The notes: a model not told the origin generated them from the letters alone. A stretch of 64,000 bases of DNA from an uncultured Eubacteriales bacterium (GCA_902761365.1 CACWJZ010000001.1:86088-150087), one strand, 5' to 3'. Counted from the stretch's first letter, positions 42,622 through 51,550 are shown. Program-made: numbers and translations.

Positions 42622-42868
42622 AGGCTGCGGGCGGCCCATTATCTGGATCATGTCGTCCGGCGGAAAGATGATCCCATGCGACCCGACAGAGGTCCTCTAT
42701 TGGAAACGGCAAAAGGCCAGGGGGAAGATCGTCACAAGGAACGGTGAAGTGGTGAGCTGCGATCTGGATGCCGGAATCAAGGAAGAACCTACCGGGGTCG
42801 GCTACGTTCCCCATTGGGCGACCTGCCCCGTAGCGGGCAGATTCAAGAAAGAGAGGAACCGGGGATGA
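42608..42868 (+). CDS. Small zinc-ribbon-like phage protein
   Basis: 86 aa. CKGCGRPIIWI opens a cysteine motif, with later PCDPTE and ATCPVAGRF. Typical of small phage zinc proteins. Overlaps its neighbours by 14 and 4 nt. Confidence 0.62.
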   Translation: MASCKGCGRPIIWIMSSGGKMIPCDPTEVLYWKRQKARGKIVTRNGEVVSCDLDAGIKEEPTGVGYVPHWATCPVAGRFKKERNRG

Positions 42869-43353
42869 TTATGAAAGGGCTCAACAAAGCTGAGATCTTC
42901 CGCATGAGCCGGAAATTGAGCCGGGATGAGATGCGGTGCTACCTGGAATTGGCGACAGGAAAGAAGATCAGCACCAAGGCTTTCGACAACATCATGTACG
43001 ACGTTCTCCCCTTCGAGGGGTATTTCCAGACGGAGATCATGGGGTTTCTTCGGGACAACTACCCGGGCGCCTTCGTTTGGAAGGCAGCGGCCGGACCGTA
43101 CAGCCGGCAGGGCATCCCGGATGTGTGTGCGATCATTGACGGCCACTTCTTCGGATTTGAGATCAAGCGCCCCTATATCGGGCGGCTGACAAAAATCCAG
43201 GAGCTCACCATAAAGCAGATCAGAGAGGCCGGCGGTACCGCCGCTGTGGTCAGCTTCTGGCATCAGGCAAAGGAGGTAATCGAAGGATGGAAAGAGAACA
43301 CGGAGGACCGATGTGGTCACCAAATGACTACTCCGATTTCAGAGAATGGCTGA
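42865..43353 (+). CDS. VRR-NUC domain nuclease
   Basis: 162 aa from ATG 42865 (ATGA overlap). The core QTEIMGFLRDNY, WKAAAGPYSRQGIPDVCAII, then FFGFEIKRP gives the Glu...GxPD...ExK arrangement of VRR-NUC (PD-(D/E)XK-like) nucleases. Phage versions often act with SNF2 helicases in Holliday-junction or flap processing, fitting the split helicase upstream. Confidence 0.85.
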   Translation: MIMKGLNKAEIFRMSRKLSRDEMRCYLELATGKKISTKAFDNIMYDVLPFEGYFQTEIMGFLRDNYPGAFVWKAAAGPYSRQGIPDVCAIIDGHFFGFEIKRPYIGRLTKIQELTIKQIREAGGTAAVVSFWHQAKEVIEGWKENTEDRCGHQMTTPISENG

Positions 43354-43616
43354 CCACACGCCCATTCGGCTGGATCGATATGGCAGCGTTTCAGAAACTC
43401 GAAGAACTGATAATGAACGAAGCCCACAAGCTAAAAGGCACCAGGAAGAACCTGGTCGACGCCATGGATGGCATGACCGATGTGCTCCTGGCCCTGGAGG
43501 GGATCGGACAGGAGATGCAGGACAAGATGGTGATCCTCGCCATGGCCCGGGCCATCTGGATCATGCTCGACTGGATCGTCCACCACATAGATCGAGAAAA
43601 GGGGGCATCCGAATGA
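43311..43616 (+). CDS. Phage hypothetical protein
   Basis: 101 aa from ATG 43311, chosen for GGAGG 4 nt upstream; an in-frame ATG at 43287 would add 8 residues. Helical and acidic with LEGIGQEMQDKMVILAMARA. No domain recognised. Overlaps the nuclease gene in another frame. Confidence 0.5.
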   Translation: MWSPNDYSDFREWLTTRPFGWIDMAAFQKLEELIMNEAHKLKGTRKNLVDAMDGMTDVLLALEGIGQEMQDKMVILAMARAIWIMLDWIVHHIDREKGASE

Positions 43617-43870
43617 CAGAGGGATGGAAATGGCAAGAGGCCGCTGAAGCCCTGCACCAGGTGGCGATCACCGCACGAGTGATGCTGGACAACCTGGCCA
43701 ATGCCCTGAGGCTTGCCTTCGGAGACACCATGAAGCAGACGATCAGGGGAAACCTCACGCCCCGCCAATACCACCTTTACGTTCACGGAAAGCGCCGTGT
43801 CAGCAAGAAATGGGAAAACGCCGCCTGGAGAAAGGCCAGGCTCAAAGAAAGGAGAAAAAACCATGTTTGA
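43613..43870 (+). CDS. Small basic phage protein
   Basis: 85 aa, ATGA-coupled to the previous gene, with a strongly basic C-terminus (GKRRVSKKWENAAWRKARLK). Overlaps the SAM synthetase start by 8 nt. Unknown function. Confidence 0.5.
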   Translation: MTEGWKWQEAAEALHQVAITARVMLDNLANALRLAFGDTMKQTIRGNLTPRQYHLYVHGKRRVSKKWENAAWRKARLKERRKNHV

Positions 43871-44660
43871 AAAAGTTAACCCAGCCCACCCGGACAAGAT
43901 CGCGGACCGGATCGCCGGCGCCCTGGTGGACATCGCCTACGAGCTCCAGGAGAACCCCCGGATCGCTGTGGAGGTCCAGATCGGACACGGCCTATGCTCG
44001 ATTATCGCGGAAACATCGGTGCGGCTACCCCTGGACCGGGTAAAGGCTGCCGCCCACCGGATCGGGAACGAAACCGACGACTTCTTCACGGTGGAGTACC
44101 GGGAAGTTGCTCAGGATGCCCTTCTGGCAAAAAATCAGGCGGGGCACATCCGCTGCGGCGACAATGGGATCTTCAAGGGGATGCCGATGACGGAGGAACA
44201 GATGCAGCTCACCGCCATCGCCGATCAGCTTTATCAGATGTACAAGACTGACGGGAAATACCTGCTGACGAACAGGCGCCTCATCATTTGCCAGAGTCAC
44301 GCCGACCGGCATTTCCTGTCAGGCATGTTCCCCGGGGCGGAGATCAACCCAATCGGGGATTGGATCGGTGGCATGGATGTGGACACCGGAGCGACGAACA
44401 GAAAGCTGGGCAGCGATATGGGCGATGGCGTAACGGGCGGCGGGCTTCACGGTAAAGACCTCTCGAAAGCGGACGTCAGCGTGAATATATACGCCTTCCT
44501 CAGGGCCCAGGAAACGGGGAAGCCAGTGGAGCTATGCTGCGCCATCGGTGACGACAGGGTGGACTGCCGTCCATATTCGGAAATCGTCGAGATCGCCCGG
44601 AGCTACATCTCGGTCCTGGGTGGCTTTGAAAAATTCGCGGAATGGGGGCTCGTCCGATGA
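43863..44660 (+). CDS. metK: Phage-encoded S-adenosylmethionine synthetase, compact form
   Basis: A 265-aa MetK relative, shorter than the roughly 390-aa bacterial enzyme. NPAHPDKIADRIAGALVD matches the ATP-binding GHPDK motif. CGDNGIFKGM replaces the usual GDQG segment. NPIGDWIGGMDVDTGATNRK then SDMGDGVTGGGLHGKDLSKA covers the phosphate-binding and K-D-x-x-K motifs. It would make SAM from methionine and ATP for phage methyltransferases such as the one at 46247. RBS AAAGGAG. Activity not proven, but key motifs are present. Confidence 0.85.
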   Translation: MFEKVNPAHPDKIADRIAGALVDIAYELQENPRIAVEVQIGHGLCSIIAETSVRLPLDRVKAAAHRIGNETDDFFTVEYREVAQDALLAKNQAGHIRCGDNGIFKGMPMTEEQMQLTAIADQLYQMYKTDGKYLLTNRRLIICQSHADRHFLSGMFPGAEINPIGDWIGGMDVDTGATNRKLGSDMGDGVTGGGLHGKDLSKADVSVNIYAFLRAQETGKPVELCCAIGDDRVDCRPYSEIVEIARSYISVLGGFEKFAEWGLVR

Positions 44661-44863
44661 GCAGGACGGCGCTCATTGAACGGTTGATCACCGAGAAGGT
44701 GAGCATGGGGGACCTCATCCGTTTGGTCAGAATTTGCCTTCGGATTCTTGAAAACCACGGAATCAGGATCGCGGACTTCGACCACAAGGGGCGGACCTTC
44801 TACGATTTGAAGGTTTACGGAAAGAAAGTATACATCATTTTTTCAGACGAGAAAGAGGCTTGA
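44657..44863 (+). CDS. Small phage protein
   Basis: 68 aa, ATGA-coupled to metK. A helical N-half, then DHKGRTFYDLKVYGKKVYII forming strands. Unknown. Confidence 0.5.
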   Translation: MSRTALIERLITEKVSMGDLIRLVRICLRILENHGIRIADFDHKGRTFYDLKVYGKKVYIIFSDEKEA

Positions 44864-44864
44864 C

Positions 44865-45347
44865 ATGAAAACGAACAGGCAGCAGCTTGAAAACAGAAAG
44901 GCCCTGAGGCATTACCTGAACCGATACTACCGGGCGAAGGACCGTCAAGCGAACCTGCGCCGGCGGCTTTCGGATCTTCGCCTGGAGCTGGACGGCCTCG
45001 GTGCGTCCCCGCTTTCCATGGCGAACATCCACGCCAAGGGGCAGACGGGCAGCGGCGCCGCCGCCATGGTGCTCAGGATCTGCGACATCGAGGAACGGAT
45101 CGAGAAACAGGCGGAGCTGGAGAGCCGGATCGTCCTGGAGATCATGGACATCATCGAGCTGCTGCCGGCGGGGAGCATCGAAAGGGAGATCGTCGAATTC
45201 AGGCACATAGACTGCCGGTCATGGACGGAGATCGAGCGCATGGCCCACCTGACAAGGTCCCCGTGTTTCGATGCCTACAACCGGGGGCTGGATAGCCTCC
45301 TGGAACACAGGAGGGTCCGGGAACTGATCGGGGCGGACCGTCGCTGA
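44865..45347 (+). CDS. ArpU/RinA-like phage late transcription regulator
   Basis: 160 aa. A basic, helical N-terminus (LRHYLNRYYRAKDRQANLRR) and a C-terminal sigma-70 region-4-like HTH (EREIVEFRHIDCRSWTEIER with LTRSPCFDAYNRGLDSLL). Such proteins end the early region in many Firmicutes prophages and switch on packaging and morphogenesis genes. It lies immediately before the long non-coding stretch and the terminase block, as expected. DNA target not identified. Confidence 0.72.
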   Translation: MKTNRQQLENRKALRHYLNRYYRAKDRQANLRRRLSDLRLELDGLGASPLSMANIHAKGQTGSGAAAMVLRICDIEERIEKQAELESRIVLEIMDIIELLPAGSIEREIVEFRHIDCRSWTEIERMAHLTRSPCFDAYNRGLDSLLEHRRVRELIGADRR

Positions 45348-46246
45348 GGAAGGGGGCGAAAAAGTATTATTTTTCCAATGGAAAAAAGATCGGCGCTGGG
45401 AGGACAAGCAAGGGGACAATGCCTCCCGGAAAGCAGACAGAAATGTGAGGAACGTGTGGCCACAAAAACACCGGGCGGCTGATCCACAGAAAGGCCCCCG
45501 GTGTTCTATTTTCCCTTTCGATCCAGGATTTACAGAGAGGCTCCGGGGGTCGGCATCCCTGAAACGATCCAGGAAAATGCGTCCCGAATTTTAGTACCCC
45601 GCCTGGACCACAGAAAAGCCCCGGGGTTTCAATTCAGGATCTCGATTCGGAAAAATATCCAGGATAAAAACCACGCTGCAGCAAAGGCGGAAACGAATCG
45701 TTGTCAGCACATATTTATATGCCCACGGAAAGGGCGATCCACAAACAGACCCCCGGGGTCAGGATGCCGGTTTGCTTCCAGGATTCCCCCTCACCACGCC
45801 CTGATGGCCATCGAAAAAAGGGGGAAGCAGGTGGACAGCAGCGGACACAAGCGGATAACAGGGGACAGGAAAAAAAGGGCAGTCGATAGCCATATATCCA
45901 AATGGCAGGAGCCTCCATACACATCAGGACGCTGCAGGACTTTTATTCATGTACAATCGTTAACGTGAAGCAGTCGGGCAGGGACAGCTTCGCATCCATC
46001 GCGTCAAGGTCCTCTTGGCCGGAGCCGCACCCAACGATCAAACCGGGGGTGCGGCTTTGGTATTAAGGACCCGATTCCTACCCCCTCGACCGCCGTAGGT
46101 ACTACCTGGCAAAAAAAGAGAAGCGGGGCGCGGAAGGCGCGATGTTTTTCTCCGCGTAAAGTGAATTATTTTTTGCATTTCGTTACGCTAACCACCCCCG
46201 GCCCGGCCCTCCAGGCCCGGCTGACCCCCTGCCTACGGAGGAAACG
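45348..46246. other. 899-bp non-coding stretch before the packaging genes
   Basis: No convincing gene; a 155-codon frame at 45501-45968 follows the repeats and lacks an RBS. It holds the direct repeats listed separately and a GCCGCACCC/GGGTGCGGC hairpin (46024-46055). A duplicated GGCCCGGC lies near 46200-46220. Between late regulator and terminase it may contain the late promoter and a cos or pac site. Confidence 0.6.
45481..45785. repeat. Degenerate direct repeats, candidate packaging or regulator site
   Basis: Three units, GATCCACAGAAAGGCCCCCG (45481), GGACCACAGAAAAGCCCCGG (45605) and GATCCACAAACAGACCCCCG (45736), occur every 124-131 bp. A second string, ATCCAGGA, recurs at 45521, 45567 and 45657, and TTCCAGGATT at 45776. 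Likely protein-binding sites for terminase or the late regulator. Confidence 0.6.
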
Positions 46247-47611
46247 ATGGAAGATAAGACCCGAATCGCCGGTGAACAGATGCGCTGGGAGCTCTGGGCG
46301 CTGGACGATATGATCCCTGCGACCTATAACCCGCGAAAGGCGCTCAAGCCGGATGACCCTGAATACCAGGAGATCATGCGGTCCGTGGAGACCTTCGACT
46401 ATTCGGACCCCATCGTGCTGAACTACGACGGCACGATCATCAAGGGCCACCAGCGTCGCACCGTCATGATTGACATGGGATTCACCCATGCCTGGGTCAC
46501 CGTTCTGGAGATCAAGGACAAGCAGAAGGAAAAGGCGCTGAACATTGCCCTGAATAAGATCACGGGCAAATGGGACAACGAGATTCTGAAGAATCTGCTG
46601 CTGGAGCTTGACCTCAACGGCTACGACTTTACCGTGACCGGGTTTCACCGGGATGAATTGGAGGATTTGATCCAGCTGACAGATATCCCCCAGGAGGCCA
46701 CGGATGACGGCTTCGATCCCGATGAGGCAGCGGCAAGCATCGAAACTCCGATCACGATCCGGGGCGACGTTTGGCAGCTTGGCCGGCATCGCCTCATGTG
46801 CGGCGACGCCACCGAACCGTCAGACGTGGCCTCCCTCATGGGGAGAGAAAAACTGGACCTGGTGATCACCGATCCGCCATACAATGTGGACTACGGCGAG
46901 AAAACAGACTTTCTGCGAAGGGCCGGCCATGGCAAGGGAAGGGATGGAATCGCAAACGACAAGATGAGCACAGGCGGCTTTTACAGTTTCCTGCTGGCCG
47001 CTTTTCAGAACATGGGCGACGCCATGCGGACCGGCGCCGTCGTTTACGTTTTCCACGCCGAAAGCACCGGCCTCGCGTTCCGACAAGCCTACGAGGAGGC
47101 TGGGCTCAAGCTATCGCAATGCCTCGTGTGGGAGAAAAACGCCTTCGTCATGGGGCGGAGCGATTATCAATGGCGCCACGAACCGATCCTGTACGGCTGG
47201 AAGGAGGGGTCGGCTCACTATTTCGTGAACGACCGCACCCAGGACACGGTGATCCTGGAGGAAATGCCCGAATTCAAGTCCATGAAGCGGCAAGAGCTCC
47301 TGGCGTTCATCGAAAAGTTGTTTCGGGATTTCAAGGATCAGCAGACGGTCCTCTTTGAGAATAAACCAAACAGGAACCCGCTACACCCCACCATGAAGCC
47401 GGTCCCGCTGATCGGGCGCCTGATGAATAACAGCAGCCGCCCCGGATGGAACGTGGGAGATTTCTTCGGCGGCAGCGGTTCCACGCTGATGGCGGCGGAG
47501 CAGCTGGGCCGGGCGGCCTTCCTGATGGAAAAGGACGAGCGCAACTGCGACGTGATCGTTCAGAGATGGGAAGCCTACACCGGGAAAAAGGCGGTGCGGA
47601 TCGATGTCTGA
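46247..47611 (+). CDS. ParB/Srx-domain DNA methyltransferase (adenine N6 type)
   Basis: 454 aa. The N-terminal ~100 residues are a ParB/Srx-like domain (PATYNPRKALKPDDPEYQEI, then GTIIKGHQRRTVMIDMG). The C-terminal part is a beta-class amino-MTase: catalytic DPPYNVDYG (about residues 207-215) precedes the SAM motif DFFGGSGSTLMAAEQLGRAA (about 404-423). Phages use these for protection from restriction or packaging control. RBS GGAGG 8 nt upstream. It overlaps the next gene by 8 nt; the phage metK upstream may supply its cofactor. Confidence 0.92.
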   Translation: MEDKTRIAGEQMRWELWALDDMIPATYNPRKALKPDDPEYQEIMRSVETFDYSDPIVLNYDGTIIKGHQRRTVMIDMGFTHAWVTVLEIKDKQKEKALNIALNKITGKWDNEILKNLLLELDLNGYDFTVTGFHRDELEDLIQLTDIPQEATDDGFDPDEAAASIETPITIRGDVWQLGRHRLMCGDATEPSDVASLMGREKLDLVITDPPYNVDYGEKTDFLRRAGHGKGRDGIANDKMSTGGFYSFLLAAFQNMGDAMRTGAVVYVFHAESTGLAFRQAYEEAGLKLSQCLVWEKNAFVMGRSDYQWRHEPILYGWKEGSAHYFVNDRTQDTVILEEMPEFKSMKRQELLAFIEKLFRDFKDQQTVLFENKPNRNPLHPTMKPVPLIGRLMNNSSRPGWNVGDFFGGSGSTLMAAEQLGRAAFLMEKDERNCDVIVQRWEAYTGKKAVRIDV

Positions 47612-48284
47612 AGAATTGCTCCTCGGCTTCGACCTTGGGAAAGCCCTCGGATTCAATGAACCGGAGGAAAAGCAGGAACAGCCGGTCGAACAGGGGAGCA
47701 TCAAGGTCAGCCATCGGATGGGCAAGCGCCAAATTTGGCGAAAGGCGGCATCCGAGGCGGCATTGGAACAGGCGATGCCCTGGCATTTCCAGGAGGGCGA
47801 CTGCTTCCATTGTTTCTCGTTTGGGGACGTGGACAGCTTCTCGTTTTTCAAAATGGTGCTCAGGCAGCAGCCGATCCAGTACGCCGCGATCAGCACCTGG
47901 TGCATGGCCGGCGAGGACGTGACAGACCTCCGGCGCTGGCATGCAAAGGGCATGGTCGGACGGGTGGACTTCTTCGTCGGTGAGATCTTCAAGGGAAGCT
48001 ACCCGGACGTATACTCGGCGGTCATGGAATTCCTCGAGGAATGTGGCGGCCGGCTGGTGACCTTCCGAAACCACAGCAAGGTCATGGCCATCGAAGGGGA
48101 CCGGTTCGATTGCCTGATCGAAAGCAGCGCAAACGTGAACACGAACCCCCGGAGCGAAAACACGGTCCTCACGGTGGACCGCGACCTGGTGGCCGAATAC
48201 ATCAAGCTCTTTTCGGAGATCGTCCCGTTCAACAGGGACTGCGGTGCGCCTCCGTACAGAGGGAGAGGCAGCGCAAAAAGATGA
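47604..48284 (+). CDS. PLD-like (HKD-type) phage protein
   Basis: 226 aa. The C-terminal half has TFRNHSKVMAIEGDRFDCLI then ESSANVNTNPRSENTVLTVD, which resembles one half-site of phospholipase-D-like nucleases (H-x-K-x4-acidic, then S-S-A-N). A single motif implies dimerisation. It sits between the methyltransferase and the small terminase with overlaps on both sides. A role in DNA protection or packaging is only inferred. Confidence 0.65.
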   Translation: MSEELLLGFDLGKALGFNEPEEKQEQPVEQGSIKVSHRMGKRQIWRKAASEAALEQAMPWHFQEGDCFHCFSFGDVDSFSFFKMVLRQQPIQYAAISTWCMAGEDVTDLRRWHAKGMVGRVDFFVGEIFKGSYPDVYSAVMEFLEECGGRLVTFRNHSKVMAIEGDRFDCLIESSANVNTNPRSENTVLTVDRDLVAEYIKLFSEIVPFNRDCGAPPYRGRGSAKR

Positions 48285-48907
48285 CGGATCTCCAGATTGA
48301 AATTTCTGCGGGGGGGGGGCTCTATTTGGATGAAAGAGGAAAAGTAGCCGGGGGCGGGATGTACCGCGTGGAGATCATCGCCCAGCTTTTCGGCGTGACC
48401 GTCCGCCGCATCCAGCAGCTGACACAGGAGGGAATCCTACCCACCACGGAAACGGCGGAGGGGCGCCGGTATGACCTGGTCCCCACTATTCAAAACTACG
48501 TCAAGTACCTTTCGGAAAAAGCCTACGGGAAGAACCGAAGCGAGGAGGAGCTGCAGCTGAAGAACAGAAAGGTCGCCGCTGAAGCATCCCTGAAGGAAGC
48601 GCAAGGCGAACTGGCCAGGTTAAAAACCGACATCGCCCAGGGCAGGTACATCCCCGTCGAGGAGGCGATCCTCGATTATCAAAAGTTTTTTGTGACGTTC
48701 AAAAAATTCGCGCTCTCCCTGCCGTCCCGGTTGATCGGATTCGTGTCCGGCTACCTTGACCCGGTGGAATCCCGCCGCATTGAGAAAGACCTTGCAGGAG
48801 AGATTCAGAGGCTGCTCGGTGCATTCGTCCTCGCCGGGATCACCACGGATGCACAAACGCCGCCCAAAGCGCAAAAGGGAAGTGGCCCCGATAATGCCCC
48901 CGCGTAG
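48281..48907 (+). CDS. terS: Terminase small subunit (Nu1-like)
   Basis: 208 aa, recognises phage DNA for packaging. An N-terminal winged-helix/MerR-like HTH (YRVEIIAQLFGVTVRRIQQL with TQEGILPTT) is followed by a long helix (KNRKVAAEASLKEAQGELAR) and a C-terminal region that contacts the large subunit. Begins ATGA-coupled to the preceding gene. A run of ten Gs at 48309-48318 in codons 10-13 (A-G-G-G-L) is prone to slippage. The large-subunit start lies inside its end. Confidence 0.85.
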   Translation: MTDLQIEISAGGGLYLDERGKVAGGGMYRVEIIAQLFGVTVRRIQQLTQEGILPTTETAEGRRYDLVPTIQNYVKYLSEKAYGKNRSEEELQLKNRKVAAEASLKEAQGELARLKTDIAQGRYIPVEEAILDYQKFFVTFKKFALSLPSRLIGFVSGYLDPVESRRIEKDLAGEIQRLLGAFVLAGITTDAQTPPKAQKGSGPDNAPA

Positions 48908-50735
48908 AATACGCCTCCGCAAGTACACGATCCCGGCGTACATCAAAGAGGCGCTCCAATCCCTACGCCCGCCCGAGGACATAAGCGTGTCCGAATGGGC
49001 GGAGCGATACAGAATTCTGACGATGGAATCCTCGGCCATGCCCGGCCCCTGGAGGAACAGCAAAACGCCGTACCTCGTGGGCATCATGGACGAATTCAGG
49101 AACTACGACACAGAGGAGATCGTATTCGTCAAATCGACGCAGATCGGCGGAACAGAGGCGCTCTTGAATATGCTGGGCTTCGTGATCCAGCAGGACCCGG
49201 CCCCCACCATGATCGTCTATCCTTCGGATCAGCTCGGGGAACGGGCCTCCGATTACCGGCTCAAGCCCATGTTCAGAGCCTCGAAGGTCCTGAAGGAACG
49301 CTGGTGGGAAAACGCCTCCTCGAAGCTGGAGCAGCAGTTTGACGGGATGCACATCTCGATCACCGGCGCCAATTCCCCGGCGGACCTCGCAAGTCAGCCG
49401 ATCCGATTCCTGTTTCTGGATGAGGTCGACAAATTCCCCGGGGCGTCGAAGAAGGAAGCGGACCCCATCAAGCTGGCCAGGGAACGGACAAAGACCTACC
49501 ACAACCGGAAGATCTACATGACCAGCACCCCCACGCTGCGGACCGGGCACATCTGGAAAGCGATGGAGGATGCGGACGCCGTAAAGCATTACTTCGTCCC
49601 ATGCCCCCACTGCGGGGAATTGATAGAGCTGAAATGGAATCAGGTCCGATTCCCGGACAAGGAAGGGATGAGCTACGCCGAAAGGGCAGACCTGGCCTGT
49701 TACGTTTGCCAAAGCTGCGGCGGCGTGATCCGGGATCAGGACAAGCCCGAAATGCTCCGATACGGGGAATGGCGGACGGTGGAGCAGAAAGCCGAAACGC
49801 CCAGGAAGGTGGCGTACTGGATCAACGTCCTATATAGCCCCTTCGTCCGGTTTTCGGAAATGGCCGCCGAATTTTTGAGCAGCAAAGCGGACCCGGAAAA
49901 GCTGCAAAACTTTGTGAACTCCTGGCTGGCGGAGCCGTGGGAGGATACAAAGCTCAAGACCAGCGCAGATTTGGTGATGGACCGGCAAACAGATCTGCCG
50001 GAATTCACGGTCCCGAATTGGGCGAAGCTCCTGACCGCCGGTGTCGACGTTCAGGAATCAAGCCTTTATTGGACGATCCGGGCATGGGGCGACTACATAA
50101 CCAGTCAAAACATCGCCCACGGGCAGGCGTACTCCTTCCGGGAGATCGAAAGCGTGATGAACCTGAGCTACAAGCGGGAGGACGGCTCGGACATGGTCGT
50201 CCAGCTGGCGCTGATCGATTCCGGCGACAACACGGATGCCGTGTACGATTTCACGGCGTCCAATTCGGACTGGGCGCTGCCCAGCAAGGGATCATCCCAT
50301 CCCATGATGACGCATTACAAGGTCTCGACCGTCAACCGCCCGGGCAGCCGGGCGCAAGGCCAGCAGCTGATCATGATCGATACGGGCAAGTACAAGGATA
50401 TGATTGCCGGCCGCATGAAGAAGGAAAACGGCACGGGCAGCTGGATGGTCTATCAGGGATGCGACCTCGAGTACGCCGAACAGGTGACGGCTGAACACAA
50501 GGTGAACGAAAAGGGCGCCGGCGGGCGGGTGGTCCAGGTATGGCGCCAAAAGACAAGCCACGCGGACAACCACTACCTCGATTGCGAGGTATACGCCATG
50601 TGCGCCGCCGATATCCTCGGCGTCCGCAGCCTCCACCTTCAGGAGGTAAACGTGGAGCCGCGAGAGGCCGCCCCGAAACAGAAAACGGCGGCAACGGATG
50701 ATTCATGGCTGCCCAGCGGCGGCAGCTGGTTATAG
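48894..50735 (+). CDS. terL: Terminase large subunit (GpA family)
   Basis: 613-aa packaging ATPase and nuclease. The ATPase segment holds EEIVFVKSTQIGGTEALLNM (Walker A-like, about residues 78-97) and PIRFLFLDEVDKFPG (Walker B). A zinc-finger-like pair (CPHCGELIEL ... CQSCGGVI) is typical of GpA proteins. The nuclease part has TAGVDVQESSLYWTIRAWG. Start ATG 48894 overlaps terS by 14 nt; other in-frame starts exist upstream inside terS. Confidence 0.93.
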   Translation: MPPRRIRLRKYTIPAYIKEALQSLRPPEDISVSEWAERYRILTMESSAMPGPWRNSKTPYLVGIMDEFRNYDTEEIVFVKSTQIGGTEALLNMLGFVIQQDPAPTMIVYPSDQLGERASDYRLKPMFRASKVLKERWWENASSKLEQQFDGMHISITGANSPADLASQPIRFLFLDEVDKFPGASKKEADPIKLARERTKTYHNRKIYMTSTPTLRTGHIWKAMEDADAVKHYFVPCPHCGELIELKWNQVRFPDKEGMSYAERADLACYVCQSCGGVIRDQDKPEMLRYGEWRTVEQKAETPRKVAYWINVLYSPFVRFSEMAAEFLSSKADPEKLQNFVNSWLAEPWEDTKLKTSADLVMDRQTDLPEFTVPNWAKLLTAGVDVQESSLYWTIRAWGDYITSQNIAHGQAYSFREIESVMNLSYKREDGSDMVVQLALIDSGDNTDAVYDFTASNSDWALPSKGSSHPMMTHYKVSTVNRPGSRAQGQQLIMIDTGKYKDMIAGRMKKENGTGSWMVYQGCDLEYAEQVTAEHKVNEKGAGGRVVQVWRQKTSHADNHYLDCEVYAMCAADILGVRSLHLQEVNVEPREAAPKQKTAATDDSWLPSGGSWL

Positions 50736-50749
50736 GAGAGGAGGAAACC

Positions 50750-51550
50750 ATGGCAACGGTTTACATCGGAAACGCCGTGTGCGACGAACACGGCAATGCC
50801 CGTGGCGGGCAGCCCGGGAATCAGACCGGGAGAGAACTGAGGAAGCAAGCCTGGTATAAGAACGCAAAAGGCTGGCGCGTTCTTCGCCCGAAAGACGCCG
50901 TCGATGCTCGGAAAATCACCTACGCCATGCGGGAGGCCGTTCAGAATATGGCCATCGGCTACAATCAGACCACCCGCAACACCCTGTACACCTATGCCTC
51001 GAAAGTTGGATTTGACACCGGACGCGTGACCACGCTCTGCGAAACAGATTGCTCCGCGCTGGTCCGCGTATGCCTGGCCTACGCCGGCATTAAGGTGTCC
51101 AATTTTCACACGGGAAACGAGGCAGCCGTACTCCTGGCCACCGGAAAATTCGTGGAGCTGATCGGGACGGAATACACCGATTCCCCGGATCGGCTCAAGG
51201 CCGGGGACGTGCTGATCACTCTAACCAAAGGCCACACGGCCGTGGTCCTCAACGACGGCCCCAAGGCAGAGAAGGACCCGGCTCCCGAGCCGACCCCCGA
51301 GCCGGAACCCGACCCGGCGCCCGAGAAAAAGAAGATGATCCGTGTCAAGGGCACGGTCCGCTGCAGAGAAGGAAACGGGACCGGTTATAAGCAGATCAGA
51401 CCGACGGTTGGTCCAAAAACCAACCCGTCCGGTACCCTGCCATATCGCGGTCAGGCAGAGGAGAGCCCTTTCTGGTACGTAACAGAATGGCAAGGCCGGG
51501 TCGGATATATCAGCAGCAAAAAGAACCTGACGGAAATCGTCGAGGTCTAA
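50750..51550 (+). CDS. Endolysin (NlpC/P60-like peptidase with C-terminal SH3)
   Basis: 266 aa. VCDEHGNARGGQPGNQTGRE then LRPKDAVDARKITYAMREAV precedes a cysteine-peptidase core: catalytic Cys in CETDCSALVRVCLAYAGI (about 96-113) and His in TKGHTAVVLNDG (about 158-169). An acidic Pro/Glu linker leads to an SH3-type wall-binding domain (RCREGNGTGYKQI ... GRVGYISSKK). RBS GAGGAGG. No signal peptide. A lysin between terminase and portal is an unusual place; a structural role is possible. Confidence 0.85.
   Translation: MATVYIGNAVCDEHGNARGGQPGNQTGRELRKQAWYKNAKGWRVLRPKDAVDARKITYAMREAVQNMAIGYNQTTRNTLYTYASKVGFDTGRVTTLCETDCSALVRVCLAYAGIKVSNFHTGNEAAVLLATGKFVELIGTEYTDSPDRLKAGDVLITLTKGHTAVVLNDGPKAEKDPAPEPTPEPEPDPAPEKKKMIRVKGTVRCREGNGTGYKQIRPTVGPKTNPSGTLPYRGQAEESPFWYVTEWQGRVGYISSKKNLTEIVEV

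Noticed and set aside
45501..45968. 155-codon ORF in the non-coding stretch
   Set aside because: No RBS, odd composition, tracks the direct repeats; treated as non-coding.
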